From positions 17,207 through 81,206 of the forward strand of contig NZ_JAJFAW010000028.1 of assembly GCF_020711255.1 (NCBI RefSeq): 64,000 nt of DNA, given 5' to 3'. A model generated the notes under the pieces. It saw nothing but the letters and a program-made list of their open reading frames with translations. It was not told where the DNA came from and did not search any database. Position numbers and translations under genes: made by a program. Below, in pieces: positions 27,580 through 36,778 of the stretch. This DNA is from Hymenobacter plasmatis (lineage in GTDB: Bacteria; Bacteroidota; Bacteroidia; Cytophagales; Hymenobacteraceae). Numbering within the stretch: position 1 is the first letter of the stretch; the number at the start of each line of letters is the position of its first letter.

Positions 27580-28683
27580 ATGATAGATTTCCTGAAAAGC
27601 ACCTGCCATCTCGCTGCCGGCAGCCTGCTGGCGGCCCTGCTGCTCGGCGGAGCCGGCCAGGCCCTCGCGCAAAAAACCGCTGCCAAAACTCCCATTGCTA
27701 AAGCTATTTCCGCGGCTAAATCTCAGCCCAACGCGGCGGCCAAGCCCGCGCCCAAGCCGCTGTTTTGCGACCCGGTGTATGATGGCGCGGCCGACCCGGT
27801 CGTCATCTGGAACAAGCAGGCGAAGAAGTGGTGGATGTTCTACACCAACCGCCGGGCCACCGACACCACCGCCACCGGCGTAACCTGGGTGCATGGCACG
27901 CGCATCGGCATCGCCGAATCCGCCGACGGCGGCACCACGTGGACCTACCGCGACACGGCCAACATCGGCTACCGGCCCAACCCCGGCTACACGCATTGGG
28001 CCCCCGACATCGTGGAGGATAAGGGCCAGTACCACATGTTCCTGACCTACGTGCCGGGTACGTTCACCGACTGGAATCACCCGCGCGTCATCGTGCACCT
28101 CACCAGCTCCGACCTGCTCAACTGGCGCTACGTGCAAACCCTGCCCCTGGTCACTGACAAGGTGATTGATGCCAGCGTGTTCCGGCTGCCCGATGGCACC
28201 TGGCGGCTGTGGTACAACAACGAGCGGGACCACAAATCCATCTACTACGCCGACAGCCCCGACCTGCAACACTGGACCGACCACGGCCAGGCCATCAACG
28301 AGCGCGGCGAAGGCCCCAAAGTCTTCCGCTGGCACAAGCAGTACTGGATGATAATCGACAAATGGCAGGGCCTGGCCGTGTACCACTCCCCCGACCTTCT
28401 GCACTGGCAAGCCCAGCCCGAACGCCTGCTCGAAGCCCCGGGCCAGGGCCTGGACGACCAGGCCATAGGCGGCCATCCCGATGTAGTGGTGAGCGGCAAC
28501 CGCGCTTATTTGTTCTACTTCACGCACCCCGGCCGCAGCAAAGCCCACCCCACTCCGGACAATTCCATCGCCGCCAAGCGCAGCGTTATTCAGGTAGTTG
28601 AGCTGGAATTCAAAGACGGCAAGCTGACGTGCGACCGGGATAAACCGACGTTTGTGCGGCTGCTTAATCCGCGGCAAGATTAA
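27580..28683 (+). CDS. second GH43-like beta-propeller glycosidase
   Basis: A 367-residue secreted protein. After the signal peptide (LLAALLLGGAGQALAQ) there is a low-complexity Ala/Lys/Pro linker (about 32-60), then a five-bladed propeller: DGAADPVVIWNKQAKKWWMFYT, THWAPDIVEDKGQYHMFLTY, DASVFRLPDGTWRLWYNNE, GGHPDVVVSGNRAYLFYFT. It is in the GH43/GH117-like superfamily, but the subfamily is uncertain. It is last in the CE12-GH95-GH43 operon and only 3 nt from the previous gene, so translation is probably coupled. Confidence 0.7.
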   Translation: MIDFLKSTCHLAAGSLLAALLLGGAGQALAQKTAAKTPIAKAISAAKSQPNAAAKPAPKPLFCDPVYDGAADPVVIWNKQAKKWWMFYTNRRATDTTATGVTWVHGTRIGIAESADGGTTWTYRDTANIGYRPNPGYTHWAPDIVEDKGQYHMFLTYVPGTFTDWNHPRVIVHLTSSDLLNWRYVQTLPLVTDKVIDASVFRLPDGTWRLWYNNERDHKSIYYADSPDLQHWTDHGQAINERGEGPKVFRWHKQYWMIIDKWQGLAVYHSPDLLHWQAQPERLLEAPGQGLDDQAIGGHPDVVVSGNRAYLFYFTHPGRSKAHPTPDNSIAAKRSVIQVVELEFKDGKLTCDRDKPTFVRLLNPRQD

Positions 28684-28706
28684 GCCTCCGCGGGACCTCT
28701 CTCGAT

Positions 28707-28759
28707 GGCACCTCACCCCCGGCCCCTCGCTATTGGAGAGGGGCCGGGGGTGAGGTGCC
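28707..28759. repeat. Family C palindrome between convergent genes (possible bidirectional terminator)
   Basis: Perfect 22-bp arms (GGCACCTCACCCCCGGCCCC start) surround a 9-nt loop. It sits in the 78-bp gap between the converging GH43-like and GH2 genes and could stop transcription from both sides, although no long T run follows. It is related to the element at 10135-10245. Confidence 0.85.
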
Positions 28760-28761
28760 GC

Positions 28762-31632
28762 CTAAAACAAGTCGTCCTTCACCGGCGCGATGTAGGGCTG
28801 GGGCTTGCTATCCGTTGGCGGCAGGCCGAAGTAGAAGTACAACGTGCGCTTTACAGGCGCGCCGCTCAGGTGGTTGGTTTCGCTGTTGGGCCCCAGGTTT
28901 TTGGGGTTGTTGTCGATGTTCAGCCCAAGCTTGGTGCCGATGGGCGGGATGGCGTCCAGGAAGGAAATATCGCCGGTGGGCGGGCCAGGCTGGGGCTTCA
29001 CCCCGCTCAGGCCGTAGAAATTGAAGCGGCGAATGAACAGGCCCTTGTCGAGGCTGGCGATGAGGAACTTGCCTTCCACGGTGTTCATCTCCATCCAGGC
29101 AATGTCGGCGAAGTACCCCTTGAACTCGGGGTAAATCCAGGGTGCGGCGGCCGTTTGGGTGTTGTTGTTGGCGTTTTCCCACACGTTGGTGCTCACGCCT
29201 TGCAAGCGGTTTTTCCAGACGCGGTACGGGCCCTGGCCCAGCCACTTGGCTCCGATGACGAAGTTCTCCGGGTAGGTGAAGCTGATGCCGGTAAAGGGGT
29301 GGTCGCCGGTGAGGGCGTACTCGTATTCCATGCGCAGCCAGCCGTTGGCGTGCATTTTCCAGCGCACGGCTTTCAGGTCGCCGGTGTAGGTGGCTTCCAC
29401 CACTTCGCCGTCGGGCTCGGTGCGGTGTTTCAGGCCGGTGAAGGCGGCGGTGCCGGCCACCAGCACGGGGCCGTTGGTGAAGGAGAGCTTGTCGCCGTTG
29501 TTGCCCTTCACGCCGGAAATATGGCCGTTGCTTTTATTGAAAGTGACGGCGATGTTATTGGCCTTCAAAGTCAGCGTGCTGTCAATGTCGGTCACTTCCA
29601 CGGCCGCCTTCGCTTTGGTTTCGAGGGCCAGCACGCCGTCGAGCAGCTTGGCGTTGCCGCCGGTTTTCCAGGTCCACTTGTACACAAGGTTCTTGAACGG
29701 GTCGTAGGCCGAGAGCACTAGGGCATCGTAGTTTTTCCAGTCCTTGGGCAGCTCCAGTTTCAGCTTGCCGGTGGCCAGCGGAGCCAGCGCAGGGCTTTTG
29801 ATACGGCTTTTCTTGCCCGTGATGCTGCCCGCAAAGGGGTCGCTGGGCTTGCGGTAGTTCACCAGTTCCCACTGAAAAAAGCACTGGCTGAGGTTGGTGA
29901 AATGGTAGCGATTTTCGACCTCCAGTGTGCCGTTGAACCTTGTGGGCAACTCTTTTAGCCCAATTTTGATGGGGGAGAAAATCTCGCGAATGGCAAAGAA
30001 GCTTCCCTCCTTCTCGCGGTGCGGCCCCATGAGGCCATCGGGCGCGTTCACGCCGTTCACGTCGATGATGCCGCGCTGGTCGGTGCGCACGATGCCTTCG
30101 TCCACCATGGCCCACAGGAAGCCACCGCCCGAGCGCTGCGACTTCCAGTGCAGCTCCCACATGTCGGCCAAGCCGGCGCCTCCCCCACCGTCGTCCTGGC
30201 TGTGCAGGAATTCGGTGGGCATGTAGATAAGCGAATCAGCGAGGATTTTCTGCGTGCTGTAGTAATCCTCGTAGTGGTTGCAGTCGATGCCGCTGGCCGC
30301 GTTGCCGGGGCGGTGGTGCGGGTGAATAACGGGCCGTTTGGTGAGGTCGTACTGGTAGAAAATGGCGTCCAGCTCCTTATTGGTGCCGCCTTCGTTGCCG
30401 TTGTCCCAGAAAATGATGCTGGGGTGGTTCTGGTCTTTCTCCACCATGGAGCGCACCAGCGGGGTGCCGGCCTTGGTGCTGTAGTATTTCTGCCAGCCGG
30501 CCAGCTCGTCGAGCACATACAGGCCCAGCGAGTCGCAGAGGTGCAGAAACTCGGCATCGGGCGGGTAGTGCGACATGCGCACGGCGTTCATGTTCATCTC
30601 CTTCAGCAGCTTCACGTCCATGAGCTGGATGGAGTCGTTGAGGGTACGGCCGGTTTCGGGCCACCAGCTGTGGCGGTTGGTGCCCTTCATTTTCACTTGC
30701 GTGCCATTCACGTAAATGCCCTTGCCGCGGCGCACTTCAATGGTGCGGAAGCCAAACGACTCGGTGGTTTGGTACTGGGTTTCGGGGCCGGTGCGCAGCG
30801 TGAGGCGGGCGCGGTAGAGGGTGGGCGTTTCGGCCGTCCACTGGCGCGGGTTTTTGAGGGTGGTAGTCAGGCGGGCCACGGTGTCGCCGGCGGCTACCTC
30901 GGCACGGGCGGTGCCCACGGTTTGGCCGGCGGCATCCAGGATGTCGGCCTGGAGTTGGGCTGGCTGCTTCACGTTGCGCACGTTGGCGCGCAGGGTGAAG
31001 GCGCCGTTGGCGCGGGCATCGATGGCAATGTTTTCGGCGTATTGCTGGGGGTAAGACTGCAAATACACCGGCCGGAAAATCCCACCAAACACCCAATAGT
31101 CGGCCAGCCGCTCGGCGTTGTTCACGCTGGGCTCGGCCGACATCTTGCTCACTTTCACTTCCAGCACATTGGCCTCGCCAAACTTGAGCTTGTCGGTGAT
31201 GTCATACTTGAAGCGGTAGAACGCGCCCTGGTGCACGGCCCCGGCCACCTGGCCGTTCACCTTCACTTCGGTATCCGTCATCGAGCCCTCAAACACGATT
31301 TCGACCCGCCGCCCGCGCCAGCCGGCCGGTACCGTAAACGAGTGCTTGTACAGCCCCTGCTCATCCGCAAAGCGGAAGTTCTTGCCGTAGGTCTTGTAGT
31401 CGCGGCCGTAGTTGTAGAGGCCGAAGCCCTGCTGCTCCCAGCACGAAGGCACCGCAATGGTGGTCCAGAAGCCGCTTTTGCGCCCGCCGGTGCAGTAGAA
31501 ATCCCACTTCACCGTGGCGCGGTTGTCGCGGCTGGAGAGGTACTGGATTTGCTTCTGGGCGGTGGGCTGAGCGCGGGCATTTTGCGCCAGCAGCAGGGAG
31601 AAAAAAAGGAAGAGAAAGTATTTGGGAGGCAT
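28762..31632 (-). CDS. secreted GH2 beta-galactosidase-like enzyme
   Basis: A 956-residue protein with signal peptide FLFLFFSLLLAQNARAQ. The order is: sugar-binding jelly roll (PSCWEQQGFGLYNYG, HSFTVPAGWRGRRVEIVFEG), Ig-like domain, TIM barrel with MKGTNRHSWWPETGR, acid/base region IIFWDNGNEGG and nucleophile region MPTEFLHSQDD. A C-terminal beta-galactosidase small-chain-like region follows (GQGPYRVWKNRLQG, LYFYFGLPP). It probably removes beta-galactose from pectic galactan or arabinogalactan side chains. No regulon promoter lies directly upstream, so it is likely co-transcribed with the FG-GAP gene across a family A repeat. Confidence 0.88.
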   Translation of the reverse strand: MPPKYFLFLFFSLLLAQNARAQPTAQKQIQYLSSRDNRATVKWDFYCTGGRKSGFWTTIAVPSCWEQQGFGLYNYGRDYKTYGKNFRFADEQGLYKHSFTVPAGWRGRRVEIVFEGSMTDTEVKVNGQVAGAVHQGAFYRFKYDITDKLKFGEANVLEVKVSKMSAEPSVNNAERLADYWVFGGIFRPVYLQSYPQQYAENIAIDARANGAFTLRANVRNVKQPAQLQADILDAAGQTVGTARAEVAAGDTVARLTTTLKNPRQWTAETPTLYRARLTLRTGPETQYQTTESFGFRTIEVRRGKGIYVNGTQVKMKGTNRHSWWPETGRTLNDSIQLMDVKLLKEMNMNAVRMSHYPPDAEFLHLCDSLGLYVLDELAGWQKYYSTKAGTPLVRSMVEKDQNHPSIIFWDNGNEGGTNKELDAIFYQYDLTKRPVIHPHHRPGNAASGIDCNHYEDYYSTQKILADSLIYMPTEFLHSQDDGGGGAGLADMWELHWKSQRSGGGFLWAMVDEGIVRTDQRGIIDVNGVNAPDGLMGPHREKEGSFFAIREIFSPIKIGLKELPTRFNGTLEVENRYHFTNLSQCFFQWELVNYRKPSDPFAGSITGKKSRIKSPALAPLATGKLKLELPKDWKNYDALVLSAYDPFKNLVYKWTWKTGGNAKLLDGVLALETKAKAAVEVTDIDSTLTLKANNIAVTFNKSNGHISGVKGNNGDKLSFTNGPVLVAGTAAFTGLKHRTEPDGEVVEATYTGDLKAVRWKMHANGWLRMEYEYALTGDHPFTGISFTYPENFVIGAKWLGQGPYRVWKNRLQGVSTNVWENANNNTQTAAAPWIYPEFKGYFADIAWMEMNTVEGKFLIASLDKGLFIRRFNFYGLSGVKPQPGPPTGDISFLDAIPPIGTKLGLNIDNNPKNLGPNSETNHLSGAPVKRTLYFYFGLPPTDSKPQPYIAPVKDDLF

Positions 31633-31641
31633 ATCGGACGG

Positions 31642-31743
31642 TGTAGAGACGCGACACTTCGCGTCTCGTCGTTGCTGATGTTGTTATAGGTTGTGCGTTA
31701 CTGAGCCGTTCAACGCCGAGACGCGAAGTGTCGCGTCTCTACA
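31642..31743. repeat. Family A palindromic repeat, copy 2
   Basis: Near-perfect arms TGTAGAGACGCGACACTTCG and their complement, each internally palindromic, around a 48-nt centre. It lies between the FG-GAP and GH2 genes. Confidence 0.88.
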
Positions 31744-31754
31744 CTGTTCGGCGC

Positions 31755-33503
31755 TTAGTAGTGCGTGTGGTTGACCACACTGTTTCTCAGGTACTCTAGG
31801 TTTTTCTTCTGGTCCTTCCCGCTGTGGGTGGCCCGACGGCTGCCGAACACACTCAGCCGGCCTTGGCTCAGAGTAATGACTTCCTCGGCGCCCTGGCCCA
31901 TGAAATCGAACATGTGAAAGACCGGGTCGGGAAAGTAAAGCTCGCCGGTGCCCACGTCGTTGAGCCGGAATTTGTGCCAGAACAACTCAGTTGAGCCATC
32001 GCCACGCCAGTTGCCGCGCACGAAATCGGGGTTGCCGTTGATGGGATTGCCGGGCCACTTTTTCACCAGGTTGCCGCTGTTGTCGAACCAGTAGAGCTGG
32101 CTGGAAAGGGCCGGCTCGCCGGCTTCGCGGCTGCCGTAGGTGCGGCCGCCCACTACCACCTGCGGGCCGGGCACGTTCTTGAGAAAGTTGCCCACGGCGA
32201 GCTGCTGGCTGTGCTCGGCGGTGTTTTGCCAGATAATTTTGCCGGTCAGGGCCTCGTACACAAACACGCCGGTTTCGCTGTTGGCCGTGGCGATATCGAG
32301 CTTGCCATCGCCGTTGATGTCGATGAACTTGTAGCTGTCAGCGTGGTCGTGGTTGTCGGGCAACAGGTCGAAGCGGTTCCAGATTCCCTGGCCTTTGGTG
32401 CTGAGCAGCAGCGAGCCCACCAGCACCTCGTCGAGGCCGTCGCCGTTCAGGTCTACGGGGTAGATGTAGTGGCCGAGGTTGTCCTTTTTGCGGTGCTCGG
32501 TGTGCTGCCACAGCAGCTTGAGGTCGGCGGCGTAGGCGGTCACGTTTTCGGTGCCGCCCATGTCGGTGTAGGCCACCAGGTCGTTGGCGGGGCCGGGGTG
32601 CAGGTGCGCGATGGCCAGCCGAAAGTTGTTGTACACGTGGGGCAGCGGCTGGGTCGGCCAACCTGTTTTGCGCAGGATTTTGCCGGTGCGTCCATCGGCC
32701 ACCACTAGCCATTCTTTGCCCTCGATGAAGCGCCAATGCACCACCTCGGCGCGGCCGTTGTGGTCGAAATCCCAGAGCACGCCGGGGGCTTCAAATTCTG
32801 ACCGTTCCTTCACGTATTCGGAGGGAGCTTTATAGGCCCACAATTCCTTGCCGGCATTGTCGAAAACGTGAGCCGAGAAGTCTGGCTCTAGTACCAGGAA
32901 ATCCGTTTTCCCGTCGCCGTTCACATCGCCAAACTTCACGGCGTTCGACTGCGGAATGGTGTACTGCCGGAGCAGCTGCACATCTTCAGGCAGCTGGTAG
33001 GGCCGCACGTCTTCTTCCTTAAGACTGGCATTTTTAGCAAGCACCAGCACGTCTACCACCGGCCCAATTTCGATGCGCGTCAGCTTCACATAGGCCGGGC
33101 CAGCGGGTAGCTCAAACGTGCCCCCGGCCTGCCAGCTCAACGCACCCCGTCCGAAGCTAGCGGCCGTTACCTTGTCGTTGACGGCGACTTTGAAGCTGGT
33201 ATTTTTCTCGCCCTGGCTGCGCACAAACAGCGTGTAGCTGCCGGCCTCCGGCACCTGCACGCGCACCTGCATGTTGGTTTTCGATTTCAGCACCAACGCC
33301 GTGTTGTTGAAAATCCAGGGGGCGTGCAGCGTGCCGGCATCGGCAATGATGTCGCCTTTGGGAATTTCCTGGATAAAATTCGAGGCGGGAATGATAACCG
33401 TGGCCGGCAACGGCGCTGGGCGTACTGCGGGCGCCTGGGGGGCCCCGGCGGGCAGGCCCAGCAGGCAGCAAAGCAATACGGCCAGTGCGGCAGGTTTTTT
33501 CAT
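31755..33503 (-). CDS. secreted FG-GAP / VCBS beta-propeller protein of the pectin locus, function unassigned
   Basis: A 582-residue secreted protein (signal LAVLLCCLLGLPAGAPQ). Residues about 25-165 form a CBM-like beta-sandwich (MQVRVQVPEAGSYTLFVRSQGE, ELPAGPAYVKLTRIEIG). A propeller with calcium-binding FG-GAP motifs follows: DVNGDGKTDFLV, DLNGDGLDEVLVG, DINGDGKLDIAT. PL11 lyases are also calcium-binding eight-bladed propellers, but the PL11 N-terminal and active-site pattern seen in the gene at 36779 is absent. A sugar-binding protein or an unrecognised lyase/hydrolase are both possible. The ATG at 33503 is chosen because the frame to 33773 runs back through the promoter and the GH28 gene. 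It is probably co-transcribed with the GH2 gene. Confidence 0.75.
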   Translation of the reverse strand: MKKPAALAVLLCCLLGLPAGAPQAPAVRPAPLPATVIIPASNFIQEIPKGDIIADAGTLHAPWIFNNTALVLKSKTNMQVRVQVPEAGSYTLFVRSQGEKNTSFKVAVNDKVTAASFGRGALSWQAGGTFELPAGPAYVKLTRIEIGPVVDVLVLAKNASLKEEDVRPYQLPEDVQLLRQYTIPQSNAVKFGDVNGDGKTDFLVLEPDFSAHVFDNAGKELWAYKAPSEYVKERSEFEAPGVLWDFDHNGRAEVVHWRFIEGKEWLVVADGRTGKILRKTGWPTQPLPHVYNNFRLAIAHLHPGPANDLVAYTDMGGTENVTAYAADLKLLWQHTEHRKKDNLGHYIYPVDLNGDGLDEVLVGSLLLSTKGQGIWNRFDLLPDNHDHADSYKFIDINGDGKLDIATANSETGVFVYEALTGKIIWQNTAEHSQQLAVGNFLKNVPGPQVVVGGRTYGSREAGEPALSSQLYWFDNSGNLVKKWPGNPINGNPDFVRGNWRGDGSTELFWHKFRLNDVGTGELYFPDPVFHMFDFMGQGAEEVITLSQGRLSVFGSRRATHSGKDQKKNLEYLRNSVVNHTHY

Positions 33504-33574
33504 AGAAAGCAGCGGCGGAGCCGTCGGCAGGGGCCGGAAGGGGGGCCGATTTTCCGGCCAACGCTCCAGCGCAT

Positions 33575-33619
33575 CGAAGGAACAGCCCGGTCCGGCCGCA
33601 AGCTTCCTGTACCTTCCTG
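33575..33619 (-). promoter_or_regulatory. regulon promoter of the FG-GAP-GH2 unit
   Basis: Minus strand: CAGGAA-GGTA-CAGGAA, 21 nt, then TTCCTTCG (two mismatches to TAnnTTTG). Both half-sites are identical. It lies between the GH28 stop and the FG-GAP start. Confidence 0.65.
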
Positions 33620-33636
33620 CCAGCCGGCCCAATGGC

Positions 33637-34947
33637 CTACTGCACGTCGCTGAGCTGCACCAGTGCCGGGCCATCCTGCACGGCCATGTGCAGCCCAGCC
33701 AGGCGCACCCGGCGGGTGTGCTCCAGGGTGAGCCCGCGCTGGGCCCTAATGCGGCAGCGCCGAAACCGCACATCGGTAATCGGGCTGCCGGGCAGGCCGT
33801 GGAAGTCGCCCACCACGGTGGTGCTGCCCCACAGGTGCACGAGACGCACGTGGCGCACCACCGGCAGCACCGGGGCGGGCGGGGCCAGCGGCGGCACCAT
33901 GCGCCAAGCCATGTTGAATTCCACGGCTTTGCCCGTGCCCAGCAGCTGCATGTTTTTGTAGGTGATGTGCTCGACCACGCCGCCGCGGCTGGGCTGCGAC
34001 TTGAAGCGTATCGGGGCCCAGTTGCCGGCGTCGGCCACGCAGTTGCGCACCCTCACCCGGCGGATGCCGCCCGAAGTTTCGCTGCCCATGGCCACCCCGC
34101 CGTGCCCGTAGCCGAAGTGGCACTGCTCGATGAGGATGTGGGCGCTGGGCCGGTTTACGCGCAGGCCATCAGCGTCTTTGCCCGATTTGATGGAAATGCA
34201 GTCGTCGTTCACGTCGATGCTGCAGCCCACAATGCGCACCTTCTCGCTGGAATCCACATCGATGCCGTCGGAGCTCGGGATGTTGTGGTCGGCGGTGATG
34301 GTGAGGTTCGCCACGGTCACGTTGCGGCAGTAGAGAATGTGCAGGCACCACACGGCCTGGTTGTGCAGGCGCAGGCCGGCCACCCGCACGTTTTGACAGT
34401 TCTGCAGGCCCAGCAGGCGCGGGCGCCCGCGCGGTGGGCCGATGGGCTGGGCGTTGGCTTGGCGTTGGAGCTGGGCCTGCCGCACCCACTCATCGCCGGA
34501 GCCGTCGATGGTGCCTTCGCCGGAAATCACGAAGTCGGTCAGGCCATCGGCGTTCACGAGCGCGGCGGTCCACTCCCGCTCGATGCCCTCCCAGCGGGTT
34601 TTTACCTGCGGGTAGTCGTCCGGATTAATCGAGCCTTTTAGCACCCCCTCCTTCTCAATGCGCAGGCTGACGTGGGGCCGGAGAAACAGCGCCCCGCTCA
34701 CAAACACGCCGGTGGTCACGACCACCACGCCGCCACCCGCCGCCGCGCACGCATCCAGCGTGGCTTGAATGGCGGCGGTGTTCAGGGTTTGGCCGTCGCC
34801 TTTGGCCCCGTAGGCCGTAATCGGATACTGCTTGGCGGGGTTGGCGGCCGTGCCGGTGGCGTGGGCCGGCGCGCAATTCAGCCCAACCCACGCCATTAGC
34901 AGCGCTAGGACCATATAGCAGCGCCTTGAATAGCTAACGGGTTTCAC
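33637..34947 (-). CDS. GH28 polygalacturonase-type glycosidase with intact His
   Basis: A 436-residue secreted protein with a right-handed beta-helix. The catalytic pattern is complete: SSDGIDVDSS (Asp), VNDDCISIKSGKDAD (Asp pair), GYGHGGVAMGSETSGG (His of the GHG motif) and APIRFKSQPSRGG (Arg and Lys of RIK, with Phe for Ile). GH28 enzymes invert on galacturonic acid linkages; exo- or endo-polygalacturonase is likely. It ends an operon with two GDSL esterases, 72 nt after the second of them. Confidence 0.9.
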   Translation of the reverse strand: MKPVSYSRRCYMVLALLMAWVGLNCAPAHATGTAANPAKQYPITAYGAKGDGQTLNTAAIQATLDACAAAGGGVVVVTTGVFVSGALFLRPHVSLRIEKEGVLKGSINPDDYPQVKTRWEGIEREWTAALVNADGLTDFVISGEGTIDGSGDEWVRQAQLQRQANAQPIGPPRGRPRLLGLQNCQNVRVAGLRLHNQAVWCLHILYCRNVTVANLTITADHNIPSSDGIDVDSSEKVRIVGCSIDVNDDCISIKSGKDADGLRVNRPSAHILIEQCHFGYGHGGVAMGSETSGGIRRVRVRNCVADAGNWAPIRFKSQPSRGGVVEHITYKNMQLLGTGKAVEFNMAWRMVPPLAPPAPVLPVVRHVRLVHLWGSTTVVGDFHGLPGSPITDVRFRRCRIRAQRGLTLEHTRRVRLAGLHMAVQDGPALVQLSDVQ

Positions 34948-35019
34948 TGGTAAAGCTAAAAGCGCAGAGAAAAGAGGTGGCCGAGAGCAGCGCGGGCAAG
35001 TTGAGCTAGTTTTCGACTA

Positions 35020-35862
35020 CTAAATCTTCTTCAGATACTTGCGCAGCGCCAACCCTTTGGTGGCGCGAATTCCCTCCGCCACAGTGGCGGCATTGAGCTG
35101 CGCGCCGGCCTCGATGGTGTGCGTGTGGTCTTTGGAGGTGAAGTACACGGTGCCCACTTTGGCCTCGCCCTCGCGGTCGTATTTATCGGCTACCAGCTTG
35201 TTCAAATCAATGAAATACGCCCCACCCTGCCGGGCCGCTTCGGCCGCCCACTTGGTGTAGCCATCCGTGGCGCGGTTCACTTTGCCTTCTTTCCACCCAT
35301 TGCGCGGAATGAGCGAGCACACCACCGGCGTGGCGCCTTTGGCCTTGGTATCGGCAATTAACTTGCGCAGGTACCAGCCGTAGCTATGCACCACTTCCTG
35401 CTGATTGGTGAGGGGGTTGTACACTTCCTGGCTTTCCTCGCCGTTGCTTTTGATGGTGCCGCGAGCGCGGGCTGTGTCGGCCAACGGGCCATCGTCATTG
35501 TGCCCAAACTGCATAATCACGAAGTCGCCGGGCTGAATCTTGGCCTGCACCGCGGCCCACAGCCCCTTGGTTTGGAAGGTACGGCTGCTGGTGCCGCCCA
35601 GCGCGTCGTTTTCGATACGAATGCGGGTGGTGTCGAAGTGCGCGGGCAGGTAGTTACCCCAGCCCCAGAGGCCGCCGTCGCCTTTGCCCTTGCCGTTTTT
35701 CACGGTCGAGTCGCCGATGAGAAACAGCGTGGGCTTGCGCCCCTTCTGAGGCAGCAGCGTGAAGGCCGAACTCAGCAGGCACACGAGCAGCAGCCCGTAA
35801 CCCAGCACGGTGCGGCCAAATGGATTATTGAGCTGGCTTCCGGGTTTGTCGTTTGATTTCAT
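35020..35862 (-). CDS. GDSL rhamnogalacturonan acetylesterase (CE12-like), copy 1
   Basis: A 280-residue protein with an N-terminal membrane or signal segment (LGYGLLLVCLLSSAFTL). SGNH blocks are: FLIGDSTVKNGKGKGD (Ser), ENDALGGTSSRTF (Gly), VIMQFGHNDDG (Asn) and SKDHTHTIEAGAQLNA (Asp/His). It deacetylates the rhamnogalacturonan backbone. It is a paralogue of the next gene upstream, 12 nt apart, so this looks like a tandem duplication. Confidence 0.92.
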   Translation of the reverse strand: MKSNDKPGSQLNNPFGRTVLGYGLLLVCLLSSAFTLLPQKGRKPTLFLIGDSTVKNGKGKGDGGLWGWGNYLPAHFDTTRIRIENDALGGTSSRTFQTKGLWAAVQAKIQPGDFVIMQFGHNDDGPLADTARARGTIKSNGEESQEVYNPLTNQQEVVHSYGWYLRKLIADTKAKGATPVVCSLIPRNGWKEGKVNRATDGYTKWAAEAARQGGAYFIDLNKLVADKYDREGEAKVGTVYFTSKDHTHTIEAGAQLNAATVAEGIRATKGLALRKYLKKI

Positions 35863-35874
35863 AAATGGAAGGAG

Positions 35875-36657
35875 TTAATTCTTAGCCAGGTATTTATTCA
35901 AGGCCAGCTTCTTGTTGCTTCTAATGCCGTCGACCACCGATTCGGCGTTCAGGCGGGCGCCGGCTTCGTTGGTGTGGGTGTGGTCGCCGGGGAAAAACTT
36001 CTTCACCTCGTCCGGGCCCAGCTTGTCGTATTTCAGCGCCGTTATTTCATTCAGGTTGATGAAGACTACGCCCTCTTGTTGGGCTACTTCCTGAGCCCAC
36101 TTGCCGAAATCGTTGCTGGCGCGGATGACTTTCCCATCCTTCCACTCGTTGCGCGGAATCATGGAGCAGACCACCGGCGTGGCCCCTTTGGCCATGGCTT
36201 CCCGGATGAATTTGCGCAGGTACCAGCCGTAGGTATTCACGGTTTCGGGGTGGCCGTCGGGCCACACAAGGGCCTTGGTTTCGTCGCCGGTGCCGCGCAG
36301 CACGCCGCGGCGGCCGGCCTTGGTGGTGTCGGGCGCGCTGCCTTCGTTGTGGCCGAACTGCATGATGAGAAAATCGCCCGGCTTGATGGCGGCAATGGTT
36401 TTCTCCCAGCGGCCTTCCGTGATGAACGTGCGGGTGCTACGCCCGGCCTTGGCGTTGTTGCGCACCTTGATTTTGGTGGTGTCAAAGTAGCTGGCAACGA
36501 CATTACCCCAGCCCATCTGACCGTTGCCGTTGTTGTTCACCGTGGAATCGCCGATGAGGTAGAGCGTGGGCGGCGCCGCCGGCTTGCCAAAGCCCACCAG
36601 CAGGAAAAGGACCGCGGCCACTGTCAGGCAGCGGGTAGCAAACCAAGATTTATTCAT
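35875..36657 (-). CDS. GDSL rhamnogalacturonan acetylesterase (CE12-like), copy 2
   Basis: A 260-residue secreted protein with signal LTVAAVLFLLVGFGKPA. SGNH blocks are: YLIGDSTVNNNGNGQMGWG (Ser), NNAKAGRSTRTF, LIMQFGHNEG (Asn, with Glu in place of the usual Asp) and PGDHTHTNEAGARLNA (Asp/His). It is the first gene of the operon esterase-esterase-GH28, and its regulon promoter lies at 36702-36746. Confidence 0.92.
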   Translation of the reverse strand: MNKSWFATRCLTVAAVLFLLVGFGKPAAPPTLYLIGDSTVNNNGNGQMGWGNVVASYFDTTKIKVRNNAKAGRSTRTFITEGRWEKTIAAIKPGDFLIMQFGHNEGSAPDTTKAGRRGVLRGTGDETKALVWPDGHPETVNTYGWYLRKFIREAMAKGATPVVCSMIPRNEWKDGKVIRASNDFGKWAQEVAQQEGVVFINLNEITALKYDKLGPDEVKKFFPGDHTHTNEAGARLNAESVVDGIRSNKKLALNKYLAKN

Positions 36658-36701
36658 CGTAGAAATTGAGAATGGAAGCCGACGGCTCAGGGGTTAATAG
36701 T

Positions 36702-36746
36702 CAAAAGTTGCACCAAAGGCCTGCCGGGGCATCCTGCACTCACCTG
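36702..36746 (-). promoter_or_regulatory. regulon promoter of the esterase-esterase-GH28 operon
   Basis: Minus strand: CAGGTG-AGTG-CAGGAT, 21 nt, then AACTTTTG (one mismatch to TAnnTTTG). The expected start is about 40 nt before the ATG at 36657. Confidence 0.7.
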
Positions 36747-36778
36747 CGCAGCGGCGGCCCAAACTCGCCGCGGCCCCG

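Noticed and set aside
31755..33773. Longer start (33773) for the FG-GAP gene
   Set aside because: The extra 90 codons overlap the GH28 gene and the regulon promoter and precede a clear signal peptide at 33503.
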